A stretch of 37,761 nt of DNA from Myxococcales bacterium (GCA_020430775.1 JAGQJE010000030.1:1-37761); one strand, 5' to 3'. Counted from the stretch's first letter, positions 9,577 through 17,769 are shown. A program made the numbers and translations. The notes: generated by a model not told the origin, from the sequence alone.

Positions 9577-10920
9577 TCAGTCCGCGGCGGCGCGCATCAG
9601 CGACAGGAACTGCGGCGTCGCGATGGGGCCGGTGACGCGGCCGACCTCGGCGCCCGAGGCGTCGTGCAGCACGACGAGGGGCAGGCCGGGCTGCTTGTAG
9701 TCGCGGAGCAGGGCCCACTTCTGTGGGGTGTCCTGCCCGGCGCTCAGGTCGACGCGGACCGCGACGAAGCGCCGCGACTCCGCGACGACGCGCGGGTCGC
9801 TCAGCGTGTCGTGGTCGAGCTCCTTGCAGGCGCCGCACCAGTCCGCACCGAAGTCGACGAGGAGCGGCTTGTTCTGGGAGTGCGCCTGCGCCCGCGCCGC
9901 GGCGTAGTCCTCGTGCCACGCGATGCGTGCGCCGGCGGGCAGGGCGACCACCCAGAAGATCGCCGCGACGAGGCCGCCCGTGGCGAGCGCTACGCCGAGG
10001 CCCTTGCGGACGCGTCGGCCCGTCGAGGCATCCGTGAATGAGAGGTGGATGGCGCCTAGCGCGAGCCCCAGGACGAGCGCCACCGCCGCGCCGGCGATCC
10101 ACGCGGTCGTGCGCTGGGCCGGCAGCGCGATCGGCAGGATCGGCATCACGTAGTAGAGCGCGAGCGCGAGCATGACGACGCCGAACGCGCTCTTGACCGA
10201 GGCGAGCCAGCGGCCCGACTTCGGCAGGCTCATCGCGAAGGTGCCGACGAAGAAGAAGAGCACGCCGAGCCCGAGCGAGTAGACGAAGAGGCTCAGGGCG
10301 CCGAAGGCGACGCTCTGCGTCGTGCCGACCCAGGTGAGCAACACGGCGAGCACGGGACCAGTGCACGGGGCGGCGATGAGACCGCTGGCGAAGCCGAGCA
10401 GGAACGCGCCCCGGTAGCCGGTCCCGCCGACCTGCGCGAGGCGATTCCGGAGGCCGGCCGGGAGGTTCAGGTCGAACAAGCCGAACATGCTGAGCGCCAT
10501 GGCGCCGAAGAGCAGGCCGAGGCCGGCGAGCACGAAGGGGTTGCTCAGCTCGCTGCCCATCGCGTGGCCGGTCAGCGTCGCGATGACGCCGAGCGGGGTG
10601 AAGAGCGCGGCCATGCCGAGGATGAACGCGACCGAGAGCATCGCGCCCTCGATGCGGGTCTTCGCCTGGCGGGCGCCGAAGACGCTCACCGTGATGGCGA
10701 TCATCGGGTAGACGCAGGGGGTCAGCGAGGTCACCAGCCCGGCGATGAAGATCATGCCGAGCGCCGGGCCGTAGTGGCCGCCCTCGAGGGCGGACTGGAA
10801 GGGGCGGGCGATGTCGTGGAGCATGTCCGCGCGGGCGGTCGAACTCACGAGCAGCGCGGTCACGCTGAGGGCGGCGAGCGAGGCGAGGCGGTGGCGCAGG
10901 AAGGGGCGGTGGCGGGTCAT
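9577..10920 (-). CDS. Short DsbD-type thiol:disulfide interchange protein
   Basis: This is a 447-residue membrane protein. A signal peptide (about residues 1-31) leads into a CcdA/DsbD-beta-like electron-carrying membrane domain with the two essential cysteines in LTPCVYP (Cys69) and AAPCTGP (Cys186), then more helices up to about 335, then a C-terminal thioredoxin domain with WCGAC (Cys362, Cys365). The N-terminal DsbD-alpha domain of E. coli DsbD is absent. It should carry electrons from cytoplasmic thioredoxin to periplasmic proteins such as TlpA/CcmG-like partners; one such protein is encoded at 31478. The start at 10920 is preferred over an ATG at 10980 because it begins a standard basic signal peptide. 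A TTGAT/ATCAA palindrome lies 85 bases upstream. Confidence 0.9.
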   Translation of the reverse strand: MTRHRPFLRHRLASLAALSVTALLVSSTARADMLHDIARPFQSALEGGHYGPALGMIFIAGLVTSLTPCVYPMIAITVSVFGARQAKTRIEGAMLSVAFILGMAALFTPLGVIATLTGHAMGSELSNPFVLAGLGLLFGAMALSMFGLFDLNLPAGLRNRLAQVGGTGYRGAFLLGFASGLIAAPCTGPVLAVLLTWVGTTQSVAFGALSLFVYSLGLGVLFFFVGTFAMSLPKSGRWLASVKSAFGVVMLALALYYVMPILPIALPAQRTTAWIAGAAVALVLGLALGAIHLSFTDASTGRRVRKGLGVALATGGLVAAIFWVVALPAGARIAWHEDYAAARAQAHSQNKPLLVDFGADWCGACKELDHDTLSDPRVVAESRRFVAVRVDLSAGQDTPQKWALLRDYKQPGLPLVVLHDASGAEVGRVTGPIATPQFLSLMRAAAD

Positions 10921-11004
10921 GGGCGAGTACGGGCCGTCGTGTCGTAGAAGGAGAGGTTGGGGCGAGCCCATGCGGTGCACCAGCCCCTACGCGCCACGCG
11001 GCGC

Positions 11005-11017
11005 TTGATTACATCAA
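11005..11017. promoter_or_regulatory. TTGAT-TAC-ATCAA palindrome between divergent genes
   Basis: A perfect inverted repeat of five bases with a 3-base spacer lies in an AT-rich island in the 183-base gap between dsbD (minus) and the membrane protein gene at 11104 (plus). It resembles an FNR/CRP-family half-site pair, but the usual FNR spacer is four bases, so the binding factor is uncertain. Confidence 0.4.
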
Positions 11018-11103
11018 ATACCCGCGGGACGCGCTCGATCAACGTGATCTGGCCTACCGCCGAAGTTCGAGGGTCCCGTGCGAGCGTGTTAGAACAGGAC
11101 GCC

Positions 11104-11682
11104 GTGCCGGTTCCATTCGTGTTGGCTTTCGCGATCGCGTCGGGCCTCGCGGTCGCGTGGGCCGGGAGGGTCGAGCTGCGGGAGCGCCCCGGGCTCGTGG
11201 CCCGGACCGGCGCCTTTCGCGCGTACGGCCTCTTCGTGGGGCTGGTTTTAGTTCCTGTGTCTGTGTACTTTTATGTGTTCTACGGTGACTGGTCGCTTGC
11301 TTACCTGCTGGACACCCGAACCATCCCGTCCGCCGTCGCGCTGCTGGCCTTCGTCCTCGAGGCCGCACTCGCCGCCGGCGCGTTCCTCCTCGGCGCCCGG
11401 TGGATCCGCGCCGAGCGCGACGGGCGCGTCCTCGCGCTCTCGGGCGCGGCGCTCGCCGCCGGGGTGCTGTCCTGGGTCGCGCTGGCCGGGCGGCTCTCGG
11501 TGGTCGGCACGGTGGCGCAGCACCAGGGCGGCTTCGGGTTGGTCCCTTTTGGCGCGAGCGCGCTCTTCGACGCGACGCTCTGGATGGGGGTCGTGGTCCT
11601 GGTCGGCCTCGGCTACGTCCTCTACCGCGTCGGCCGCGTCGGCAGCGTGGTCCGACCGGATGGGACGGGCAATGGCAGGTGA
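11104..11682 (+). CDS. Unknown membrane protein with about five transmembrane helices
   Basis: This is a 192-residue integral membrane protein. Hydrophobic segments fall at about residues 3-20, 40-62, 75-98, 108-130 and 155-178, with a short Arg-containing loop (WIRAERDGR) between helices 3 and 4 and a basic C-terminus. No family is recognised. GTG at 11104 is chosen because AGGA sits four bases before it and the first helix begins at once; GTG at 11086 in the same frame is an alternative. The gene overlaps the following lipoprotein gene by 11 bases, and that gene overlaps the next, so the three form one transcript. Confidence 0.75.
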   Translation: MPVPFVLAFAIASGLAVAWAGRVELRERPGLVARTGAFRAYGLFVGLVLVPVSVYFYVFYGDWSLAYLLDTRTIPSAVALLAFVLEAALAAGAFLLGARWIRAERDGRVLALSGAALAAGVLSWVALAGRLSVVGTVAQHQGGFGLVPFGASALFDATLWMGVVVLVGLGYVLYRVGRVGSVVRPDGTGNGR

Positions 11683-12349
11683 ACGCCGGCAGCGAGCGCG
11701 GGCCTGGTTCGCGTCGGCCGCGTCGATGACGGCGATGACGTCGGTGGCGCTGTGCGCGCTGATGGCCGGCGGCTGCGTGGGCGGAGCCTACGTAGTGCAT
11801 GTGCGAAACGCCGACTCCGCCCTGCAGACGGCGGAGGTCGCCGGCGCGATGGAGCGCGCCCCCTACCACTACTACGCCGCCCAGGCGTACCTCGCGCAGG
11901 CGCGGGTCGACGCCGGGCGGTCGGCGTTCGGCGCGGCGGATGCGCTCCTGCGCGCCGCCCGCTCGCACGCCCGCCGCGCGCTCGAGGTCTCCCAGGAGCG
12001 CACGCCCTCGCCCGCCCCGGAGGCGGCGCCGCTGCCGGACGACGACCCGGTGACGCGCACGGCGGCGGAGCGCGGTGCGTACCGGTGCGCGCCGCGGGAG
12101 CTGGCTCTGGCGCGCGTGTACGCGGCGCTCGCAAGGCGAGAGCGCGCGCGGGGTGACCGCGGCGAGGCGCGGGCCCACGCGACGCTCGCCTCGCTGAACG
12201 CGAGCGCTGCCCGCTCCCTGTCCGACGACTCGTGCGCCGCCCGCGCGGCCCCGAAGCACGCGGCTGCCGGCGCCCAGGGTGCGAGCGTCGCCGACCTCGC
12301 CACGCGGCCGGGTGCGGCTCGATTCGCCACCGCCCGAGGCGGCTCGTGA
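11672..12349 (+). CDS. DUF4398-like lipoprotein
   Basis: This is a 225-residue protein with a lipoprotein signal peptide: a basic N-terminus (GERRQRAR), a hydrophobic core and lipobox AGGC near residue 30. After the Cys, a helical region of about 60 residues (YHYYAAQAYLAQARVDAG, then RRALEVS) resembles DUF4398, a helical domain often found in Gram-negative lipoproteins beside OmpA-like or TPR proteins. The remainder is helical and Ala/Arg-rich. It is probably anchored in a membrane facing the periplasm. ATG at 11672 lies 11 bases inside the previous gene; ATG at 11660 is a possible earlier start. Its stop overlaps the start of the next gene (GTGA). Confidence 0.8.
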   Translation: MAGERRQRARAWFASAASMTAMTSVALCALMAGGCVGGAYVVHVRNADSALQTAEVAGAMERAPYHYYAAQAYLAQARVDAGRSAFGAADALLRAARSHARRALEVSQERTPSPAPEAAPLPDDDPVTRTAAERGAYRCAPRELALARVYAALARRERARGDRGEARAHATLASLNASAARSLSDDSCAARAAPKHAAAGAQGASVADLATRPGAARFATARGGS

Positions 12350-13596
12350 GCCCCCAACGCCGGGTCGCGAGCGTCGGGCAGGGTGGGCGCCGACGCCGGG
12401 CGCTCGCGGCGTTCGCGGCCGCGGTGACCGCCGGCGTGCTCCTGCTCGCCCCGGTCACCGCGCGCGCGGACGACGCAGACGTCGCGAAGGTCGAGGCGCT
12501 GCAGCGGGACGCGATGACGGCGTTCGATCAGCTCGACTTCGAGCGGGCCCAGGCGCTCCTCGACCAGGCCGTGGACGTCGCCGGCAGCGCCACCATCCCC
12601 GCCCAGGTGCGGGCGCGGACGTACATCGACCTCGGGGTCGTCGCGGCGGCCGGGCACAACGACTACGACGCCGCCGTCCGCTACTTCACCGTCGGGCTCG
12701 GTCTCGATCCGCGCGCCGAGGTGCCGCAAGGGCTCGGCACGCCGGAGGTGCTCGCCGCCTTCGACGACGCGCGCACGCTCGTGCCGCCACCACCCGCGTC
12801 CGCGGCGCCGACCGAGCCTCGCGCGGGCGAGACGCCGGCCGGCGCGTCTACCGAGCGACGGCGCGGCACGTGGTTCGCTCGGCTCGGGGTGGGGCTGTCG
12901 GCCGGGTACATCCCGAAGGGCGCGCGCACCGCCGACGGCGCCCCGCCGCTGAACCACACGGACGCCGGAGGCGCGGTCTATCCCTTCCAGTCCGACCCGC
13001 GCTATCAGGGCTACGCGTCGCCGACGCGCGTCCAACCGAACGGCGCCCCCGCCGTCTGCAACCCGGGCTCCTCGGACGGGACGCCCGATCCGGACGGCGC
13101 GCCGCGCGACGCGTCGTGCGACGTGCGCCTCACGGACTCCGGGCTGCTCCCGACCTTCGACCTCGACCTCACGGTCGGCTACTGGCTGTCCGAGCGCCTC
13201 GGGCTCGCGCTCCGGGTCCGCGGTCAACCGCACGCCGGTCATGGGACGCTCACGCACGCCGGCTTCGGGCTGCGCGGCCTGTACGCGCTCACGCCGGCGC
13301 GCGCGCGCGGCTTCGACGCCGCCATGTACGCGGGCTTCGACGTAGGTCAGCTCCAGCTCCAGCCGGACCAGGGGACGGTGAGCGTCTCGAACCCCGACAC
13401 GTCGAAGGTCGAGACGGTCCGCGTGAAGCGGCCCTTCCTGAAGACGAGCCTGTTCAGCATGCACCTCGGCGTGACCCTCGGCTGGCACCTCACGCAGGTG
13501 TTCGGCCTGTACGTCGAGGTGGGCGCCGGGTACTTCATCCCGCCGAACGGGATGTTCGTGTTCGACGCGCACGGCGGCCCCGCGCTCAGGTTCTGA
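12346..13596 (+). CDS. Exported TPR-like / outer-membrane barrel protein
   Basis: This is a 416-residue protein with a long basic signal peptide (cleavage near ARADD, residue about 41). Residues about 45-145 are helical and TPR-like (AFDQLDFERAQALLDQAVDV, then the IDLGVVAAAGHNDYDAAVRYF repeat by eye). A Pro/Thr/Ala linker follows, then about 240 residues of alternating amphipathic strands with Gly/Tyr/aromatic turns, ending in the C-terminal GGPALRF. The terminal Phe is typical of outer-membrane beta-barrels. It is the last gene of the three-gene overlapping operon that starts at 11104. Function is unknown; a structural or assembly role in the envelope is the most that can be inferred. The start GTG overlaps the previous stop. 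Confidence 0.78.
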   Translation: MSPQRRVASVGQGGRRRRALAAFAAAVTAGVLLLAPVTARADDADVAKVEALQRDAMTAFDQLDFERAQALLDQAVDVAGSATIPAQVRARTYIDLGVVAAAGHNDYDAAVRYFTVGLGLDPRAEVPQGLGTPEVLAAFDDARTLVPPPPASAAPTEPRAGETPAGASTERRRGTWFARLGVGLSAGYIPKGARTADGAPPLNHTDAGGAVYPFQSDPRYQGYASPTRVQPNGAPAVCNPGSSDGTPDPDGAPRDASCDVRLTDSGLLPTFDLDLTVGYWLSERLGLALRVRGQPHAGHGTLTHAGFGLRGLYALTPARARGFDAAMYAGFDVGQLQLQPDQGTVSVSNPDTSKVETVRVKRPFLKTSLFSMHLGVTLGWHLTQVFGLYVEVGAGYFIPPNGMFVFDAHGGPALRF

Positions 13597-13600
13597 GGGG

Positions 13601-14713
13601 CTACGGCTGCGCTGTCGGCGCGGCGGCCGCGGCCGGTGCCGCCGCCTCGCCCGCGCCGTGGGCGGACAGCTCGGGCAGCCACCGCTCGGCGAAGTCGACC
13701 AGGTCGCGGAGCCGCTCGGGCGTGAAGTCGAGCGCGACGACCAGCGTGGGCCCCCGAGGGACGAGCGAGAGCCGGCGGAGCGTCGAGCCGAGCGGGCTCA
13801 GCGCGACGAGCGGGTGCTTCATCACCTCGGCGATGCTCGCCCGCAGCGCCGCCTCGAGCGCCCGGGCGTCGCCCGTGCCGGCCGTGCGGACGTGCGCGCT
13901 GATGACGAGCTTGCTGCTCAAGCGCACAGCGGCGCCGACGGAGCGGACGGCGTCGAGCGCGGTCGTCAGCCCGGCCGGCGCGTCGGCGAGCGCCGCGTCG
14001 AGCCGCCGCCGGACGTCGGGCCGGAGGGTGTCGCGCCACCGCTCCGGCAGGCGCGCCGCGAGCGCGATCTGCGCGTCCGGCTGCGCCCACCCGAAGAGCG
14101 GGCCGAGCGTTGGGTCGGTCGCGGCGCTCTGCGCCTCGCCGCGCACCGTGCGGATCACGGCGCGCACGGTGTCGACGGTCCCCGCGGCCGCGCCGTGTCG
14201 GCCGACGAACGCGGCCGCGAGCGGCGCCGCCGCCGTGAGGTTCGACGACCCGCCGAGCGAGCCGGGCACGTCGAAGCCGATGACGGCCGGCATCCCGTCG
14301 ATCTCGGCGCGCTTCACGCCGTGGTCGGACCCGGCGAGTCGTTGCTCGAGGCACCGCGCGATGCCCGCGTGATCGAAGTCGCCGGTCGCGACGGCGGCGA
14401 CCTGCGTGACGCGCTCGGGCGTCGGGCTCGTCGTGAACAGCATCAGCGTCGAGACGCCGCCGAGCGGGTCGAGGCCGCAGCGCGCTCGGAGCTGCGCGAT
14501 CGCGCGGCCGACCGCGCTAGGCCGCGCGTAGTCGGCGTACCAGGACGAGTCGAGCACCGCCGGCACGTCGACGTACACCACGGCGTAGGCGCCCTTCGGC
14601 ACCGCGTCGAGCGGCGCCTCGGGCATCTCGAGCCCCCGAAGGAACAGGTACGCAGCCACGCCGCCGGCGACGGCCACTGCGAGCGCGAGCCCGACGACGA
14701 TCCGCCGCCTCAT
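13601..14713 (-). CDS. Unknown membrane-anchored protein
   Basis: This is a 370-residue protein with a single N-terminal hydrophobic segment (about residues 5-27) after MRRR, which is either an uncleaved anchor or a signal peptide. The rest is a soluble extracytoplasmic region with mixed strands and helices, including AYAVVYVDVPAVLDSSWYAD and a Pro/Ala-rich end. The pattern of a strand ending in VDVP near the start and repeated comparisons with LLDSS-type loops is reminiscent of DUF3352-like proteins, but this is not firm. The stop is only five bases from the convergent barrel gene. ATG at 14713 is preceded by GGCTGC-TAGAGT, a -10-like element seven bases upstream, and no Shine-Dalgarno sequence. 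Confidence 0.7.
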   Translation of the reverse strand: MRRRIVVGLALAVAVAGGVAAYLFLRGLEMPEAPLDAVPKGAYAVVYVDVPAVLDSSWYADYARPSAVGRAIAQLRARCGLDPLGGVSTLMLFTTSPTPERVTQVAAVATGDFDHAGIARCLEQRLAGSDHGVKRAEIDGMPAVIGFDVPGSLGGSSNLTAAAPLAAAFVGRHGAAAGTVDTVRAVIRTVRGEAQSAATDPTLGPLFGWAQPDAQIALAARLPERWRDTLRPDVRRRLDAALADAPAGLTTALDAVRSVGAAVRLSSKLVISAHVRTAGTGDARALEAALRASIAEVMKHPLVALSPLGSTLRRLSLVPRGPTLVVALDFTPERLRDLVDFAERWLPELSAHGAGEAAAPAAAAAPTAQP

Positions 14714-14732
14714 CGCCGCGACTCTAGCAGCC
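14714..14732 (-). promoter_or_regulatory. Candidate -10 element directly before the start codon (GGCTGCTA type)
   Basis: On the minus strand GGCTGC is followed by TAGAGT (14726-14721), seven bases before the ATG at 14713. This is one of four GGCTGCTA copies just upstream of minus-strand starts in this window. It suggests a leaderless or nearly leaderless transcript. Confidence 0.45.
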
Positions 14733-14782
14733 TGCCCGCGAAGCGGTGGCCGAGCGCCGCGCGCGTGTGCGGGCGCGTGCGC

Positions 14783-15397
14783 TCATCTGCGCGCGAACAA
14801 GGCGTAGACGAAGCGCTGCTCGCGACCGGCGGGCGTGACGTGTCGCGCGCGGCGTGACTCGAGCAGCTCGAAGGCGCCCCCGAGCGTGTCGCGCAATGAC
14901 TCGGCGCTGTACCGGCAGACGGGAAGGCCGCTGCACCGCTCGGGCCCGTCGGGCGCGAAGGTCGCGATGATCGCGTGGCCGCCCGGGGGGAGCGCGCGCT
15001 CGAGCGCCGCGACGTAGGCGTCGCGGTCGGCCTGCTCCGTCAAGAAGTGGAACACGGCGCGGTCGTGCCACACATCGAAGGGGCCCGCGGGCGCCGACGA
15101 GGTGACGTCGGCCTGCACCCAGCGCACGCGATCGGCCGCGTCGCCGAGGCGCGCCCGCGCGATCGACAGCGCGACGGCGGACACGTCGAGCAGGGTGAGC
15201 GCCGCGTAGCCGCGCGCGAGGAGGCTGTCGACGAGCCGCGAGGCGCCGCCGCCGATGTCGACGATTCGGCTCGAGAGCCCGGGGGCAGCGCGCTCGATCA
15301 GCGCGAGCGACGTGTCGGGCGAGGCCTCGAACCAGCTCTGCTGATCGGCGCTCTTCGCCCGATACGCGTCGTCCCAGTGCTCGCCTCTTGCACGCAT
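14783..15397 (-). CDS. Class I SAM-dependent methyltransferase
   Basis: This is a 204-residue protein with the class I Rossmann methyltransferase order: motif I IVDIGGGASRLVD (about residue 44), an acidic residue ending strand 2 (LLDVS), QADVT after the next helix, FDVWHDRAVFHFL as motif IV, and the late strand IIATFAPDG. The N-terminal block (HWDDAYRAKSADQQSWFE) is typical of small-molecule methyltransferases, and the substrate is unknown. ATG at 15397 is chosen because it begins that block; an in-frame ATG at 15424 would add nine residues. The gene lies 33 bases after the hemerythrin gene on the same strand, and the two are probably co-transcribed. Confidence 0.88.
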   Translation of the reverse strand: MRARGEHWDDAYRAKSADQQSWFEASPDTSLALIERAAPGLSSRIVDIGGGASRLVDSLLARGYAALTLLDVSAVALSIARARLGDAADRVRWVQADVTSSAPAGPFDVWHDRAVFHFLTEQADRDAYVAALERALPPGGHAIIATFAPDGPERCSGLPVCRYSAESLRDTLGGAFELLESRRARHVTPAGREQRFVYALFARR

Positions 15398-15430
15398 CGC
15401 TCGCAACGGCCCGGCTCTGTGCACACGGCG

Positions 15431-15880
15431 CTACTCGCCGCGCGTGCGGAGGTAGGCCTCCTCCTCGTGCTCCATGTCGTCGAGCAGGGCCCGCGCGAGC
15501 TCACGCGCGCCGTCGAGCAGCTTCGCACCGGCGCCGGTGGCCTCGAGGTCCGCGATGATGCGGTCCATCTCGCCGCGCTGCGCCTCGTGCTCTTCGAGCA
15601 GGGCGCGCGCGTCCTCGTCGCCCGTCTCGACGTTCTCGCGGAGCGCGGGCACGAGGAAGCGCTCCTCGAAGCGGAGGTGGCCCCGCAGCAACACGCGCAG
15701 GTCGCGCAGCGCGCGCCGCAGCGCCTGGACCGCGCCCTCTTCGCGCCGCTCGACGGCGTCCGCGCTCTGCTGGACGCGGACGATGCGGGCCTCGAGGCGC
15801 TCGTGCTCCGCTCGGATGTGCGCGCGGGTCTCGGAGGTGAGCGATGGCGGCTGTGATGGGCGTGCGTTGCGATCGGACAT
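15431..15880 (-). CDS. Hemerythrin-like (HHE) domain protein
   Basis: This is a 149-residue, almost entirely helical protein with hemerythrin ligand pattern: His in AHIRAEHERLEARI (helix 1), HLRFEER (helix 2, H-x-x-x-E), LEEHEAQRGEMD (helix 3) and MEHEEEAYL (helix 4). This set could hold a di-iron centre that binds O2 or NO or senses redox state. The protein is soluble and has no signal peptide. ATG at 15880 is used; an earlier start in the open frame would add a basic stretch with no family similarity. It is followed by the methyltransferase gene on the same strand. Confidence 0.85.
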   Translation of the reverse strand: MSDRNARPSQPPSLTSETRAHIRAEHERLEARIVRVQQSADAVERREEGAVQALRRALRDLRVLLRGHLRFEERFLVPALRENVETGDEDARALLEEHEAQRGEMDRIIADLEATGAGAKLLDGARELARALLDDMEHEEEAYLRTRGE

Positions 15881-16078
15881 GCGTTCTGGTCTGCGGACGC
15901 CGCTCTTGCTCGCCGCTCCGCTGCTCACATTCCTGTCCGCAGCGGGGCCGCTGCGCAACTCGACGCAGCGCGCGCGCCGTCACGACGGCTTCCGGCCAGG
16001 GGCTCCCCGCTCGGTGGTACGCGCAGATCTCGCGCGGGTCACGGCAGTCTTTTCGCGGGCAAGTGACGCGAACTTTGG

Positions 16079-16106
16079 TAGGCTCGCAGCGTCCAAAAAC
16101 TGGAGG
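16079..16106 (+). promoter_or_regulatory. Candidate -10 element and ribosome-binding site for the HiPIP gene
   Basis: TAGGCT (16079-16084) is a -10-like hexamer, and TGGAGG (16101-16106) is a strong Shine-Dalgarno sequence five bases before the ATG at 16112. The leader would be about 20 bases. The -35 region is not clear. Confidence 0.4.
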
Positions 16107-16111
16107 CATCC

Positions 16112-16444
16112 ATGAGCAAGCAAGAGTCGACGTTGACGCGCCGTGAGATCCTTGGCGGAGCGCTGAAGCTCGCCGTCATCGGTGCGCTGCCCATCGGCGT
16201 CGCAGGCTGCAGCAGCAAGAAGCAGGCGCTCAACTGCATGGACACGTCGGGCCTCGATCAGAGCGCCGTCGCCATGCGCAACAACCTCAAGTACACCGAC
16301 CACTCGCCCTTCGGCACGCAGAAGGACTGCAACAACTGCCAGTTCTTCACGGCCGCCGGTTCGGACGCGTGCGGCTCCTGCACGATCCTGAAGGGCCCGA
16401 TCGCGCCGACCGGGCACTGCACGTCCTGGGCGAAGAAGGCCTGA
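16112..16444 (+). CDS. High-potential iron-sulfur protein (HiPIP)
   Basis: This is a 110-residue exported protein. The N-terminus has a twin-arginine-like signal (LTRREILGGALKLAVIGA) that ends in AGC, so it may be Tat-exported and possibly lipidated at Cys33. The mature part has the HiPIP cluster ligands Cys73 and Cys76 (DCNNCQFF), Cys90 (CGSC) and Cys103 (GHC), with spacing of 2, 13 and 12 residues, and a closing Trp. An extra Cys87 is present. HiPIPs carry a cubane [4Fe-4S] cluster and pass single electrons between periplasmic respiratory complexes. The gene stands alone with its own promoter and ribosome-binding site. A hairpin follows. Confidence 0.93.
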   Translation: MSKQESTLTRREILGGALKLAVIGALPIGVAGCSSKKQALNCMDTSGLDQSAVAMRNNLKYTDHSPFGTQKDCNNCQFFTAAGSDACGSCTILKGPIAPTGHCTSWAKKA

Positions 16445-16458
16445 GCCGGCGCGGCGTG

Positions 16459-16483
16459 GTCGTCGTGAGTCACTCGCGACGGC
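16459..16483 (+). terminator. Hairpin between the HiPIP and MlaF-like genes
   Basis: A stem of about ten pairs (two G-T) with loop GTCAC lies 15 bases after the HiPIP stop: left arm starts GTCGTCGTGA, right arm TCGCGACGGC. No T run follows, so if it terminates it may need Rho or act as an mRNA 3' end stabiliser. Confidence 0.35.
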
Positions 16484-16513
16484 CGCCCGCCGCTGGCTCG
16501 GGGGGGGCGCTCG

Positions 16514-17269
16514 GTGGCGCTCTTCGAGCTGCGTGACATCACGACCGGTTTCGACGGCCGCCCGGTCCTGCGTGGCCTGAGCCTCGACATCGAGGCCGGC
16601 GAGGTCGTGACGCTCATCGGCGAGTCGGGCGTCGGCAAGACGCTCCTGCTGAAGCACATGCTCGGCCTGATGCCGATCGACAGCGGCACCATCCGCTTCG
16701 ACGGCCAGGCGGTGGAGCGACTGCGCGAGCGCGACTGGATCGCCGTCCGCCAGCGCATCGGCATGCTCTTTCAGGAGGGCGCGCTCTTCGACTCGCTGAG
16801 CGTCGAGGCGAACATCGCCTACCCGCTCTATCAGCAGACGGACATGACCGACGAGGCGATCCGCGAGCGAGTCGCCACCGCGCTGTCGCTCGTCGGTCTC
16901 CCGGGCATCGAGCCGCTCTGGCCGGCGAGCCTGTCCGGCGGCATGCGCAAGCGCGTCGCCCTCGCGCGCGCGGTGGCGGTGCACCCGGAGGTCATCTTCT
17001 ACGATGAGCCGACCGAGGGCCTCGACCCGATCAACGTGACGCGCGTGAACCGCCTGCTCCTCGGGCTGAGCGACGCGCTCGACGCGACGTCGGTGGTCGC
17101 CACCCACAACCTCAAGAGCGCGTGCGCGACGAGCGACCGCATCGTCTTTTTGCACGAGGGCGTCGTGCACTTCGACGGCAGCCCGAACGAGCTGCGGACG
17201 ACGACCGACGAGCTGGTGCGGACCTTCTGCGGTAACCGGGACCTCGGCCCGGTGACGACCGACGCCTGA
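16514..17269 (+). CDS. MlaF-type ABC transporter ATP-binding protein
   Basis: This is a 251-residue ABC ATPase: Walker A GESGVGKT (residues about 37-44), Q-loop MLFQEGALFDSL, signature LSGGMRKR, Walker B VIFYDEP followed by D-loop GLDPIN, and switch His in THN. The Q-loop context FQEGALFDSL, the LSGGM signature and the D-loop GLDPIN are typical of the MlaF/Ttg2A branch that powers retrograde phospholipid transport. No mlaE permease or mlaD substrate-binding gene is adjacent, so its partner is elsewhere or the function has shifted. GTG at 16514 follows a G-rich run that can serve as ribosome-binding site. Confidence 0.88.
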   Translation: MALFELRDITTGFDGRPVLRGLSLDIEAGEVVTLIGESGVGKTLLLKHMLGLMPIDSGTIRFDGQAVERLRERDWIAVRQRIGMLFQEGALFDSLSVEANIAYPLYQQTDMTDEAIRERVATALSLVGLPGIEPLWPASLSGGMRKRVALARAVAVHPEVIFYDEPTEGLDPINVTRVNRLLLGLSDALDATSVVATHNLKSACATSDRIVFLHEGVVHFDGSPNELRTTTDELVRTFCGNRDLGPVTTDA

Positions 17270-17293
17270 CGCGCGCGGGCCGCCGGCGCGTCG

Positions 17294-17710
17294 CTAGGGC
17301 CGGAAGACGGCGAGGGCGATGATGACGACGGCGATGAGCGCCATCACCCAGCCGAGGATACGGAAGGTGCGCGGGGCGACCTCCGCGGAGCCGCTCGCCG
17401 TCTTGCGCAGCTTGCCGCTGAGCACGCCGGTGAGCGCGGCGAGCACGACGACGAGCGCGAGCTTGCCGTGCATCCAGCCGGCCTTCGCGTAGAGCGTGGT
17501 CCAGTTCGGGATGAGCATCCCGAGCCCGCCGATGAACGCGAGGACCATCCCCGGCGTGGCCACGAGCAGCGAGGCCTTGCGCAGCCCCTGCGCGGCGCGC
17601 TGGGCCTCCGCCGAGGCGGGCGGCAGCCGCGCGGCGGAAAGCGCGACGGCGACGGCGCCGCCGACCCACAGCGCCATGCCGATCATGTGCAGGAACCGAT
17701 AGACGACCAT
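17294..17710 (-). CDS. CopD/HemJ-like four-helix membrane protein
   Basis: This is a 138-residue integral membrane protein with four hydrophobic helices. Helix 1 has the family-like start RFLHMIGMALWVGG with an early His. The third helix follows WMHGKLAL, another conserved His context in the CopD/HemJ superfamily, whose members include copper-resistance CopD and protoporphyrinogen oxidase HemJ. The similarity is superfamily level, so copper transport and heme synthesis both remain possible. The gene is convergent with the MlaF-like gene (24-base gap) and divergent from the acyltransferase gene. The start ATG at 17710 is preceded by GTGTGC-TACGAG, seven bases upstream. Confidence 0.7.
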   Translation of the reverse strand: MVVYRFLHMIGMALWVGGAVAVALSAARLPPASAEAQRAAQGLRKASLLVATPGMVLAFIGGLGMLIPNWTTLYAKAGWMHGKLALVVVLAALTGVLSGKLRKTASGSAEVAPRTFRILGWVMALIAVVIIALAVFRP

Positions 17711-17769
17711 GACCCCGCTCGTAGCACACTCGCAGGGTCGCGGCGTTCGAAAGCCAACGACACTGCGCG

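Noticed and set aside
12279-14372. Plus-strand frame of 697 codons spanning the barrel gene and the next gene
   Set aside because: It crosses two real genes in other frames and has Arg/Ala/Pro-only composition.
16500-16513. GGGGGGG run before the MlaF-like gene as a regulatory element or slippage site
   Set aside because: It can serve as part of the ribosome-binding region; no in-frame alternative that would use slippage is seen.
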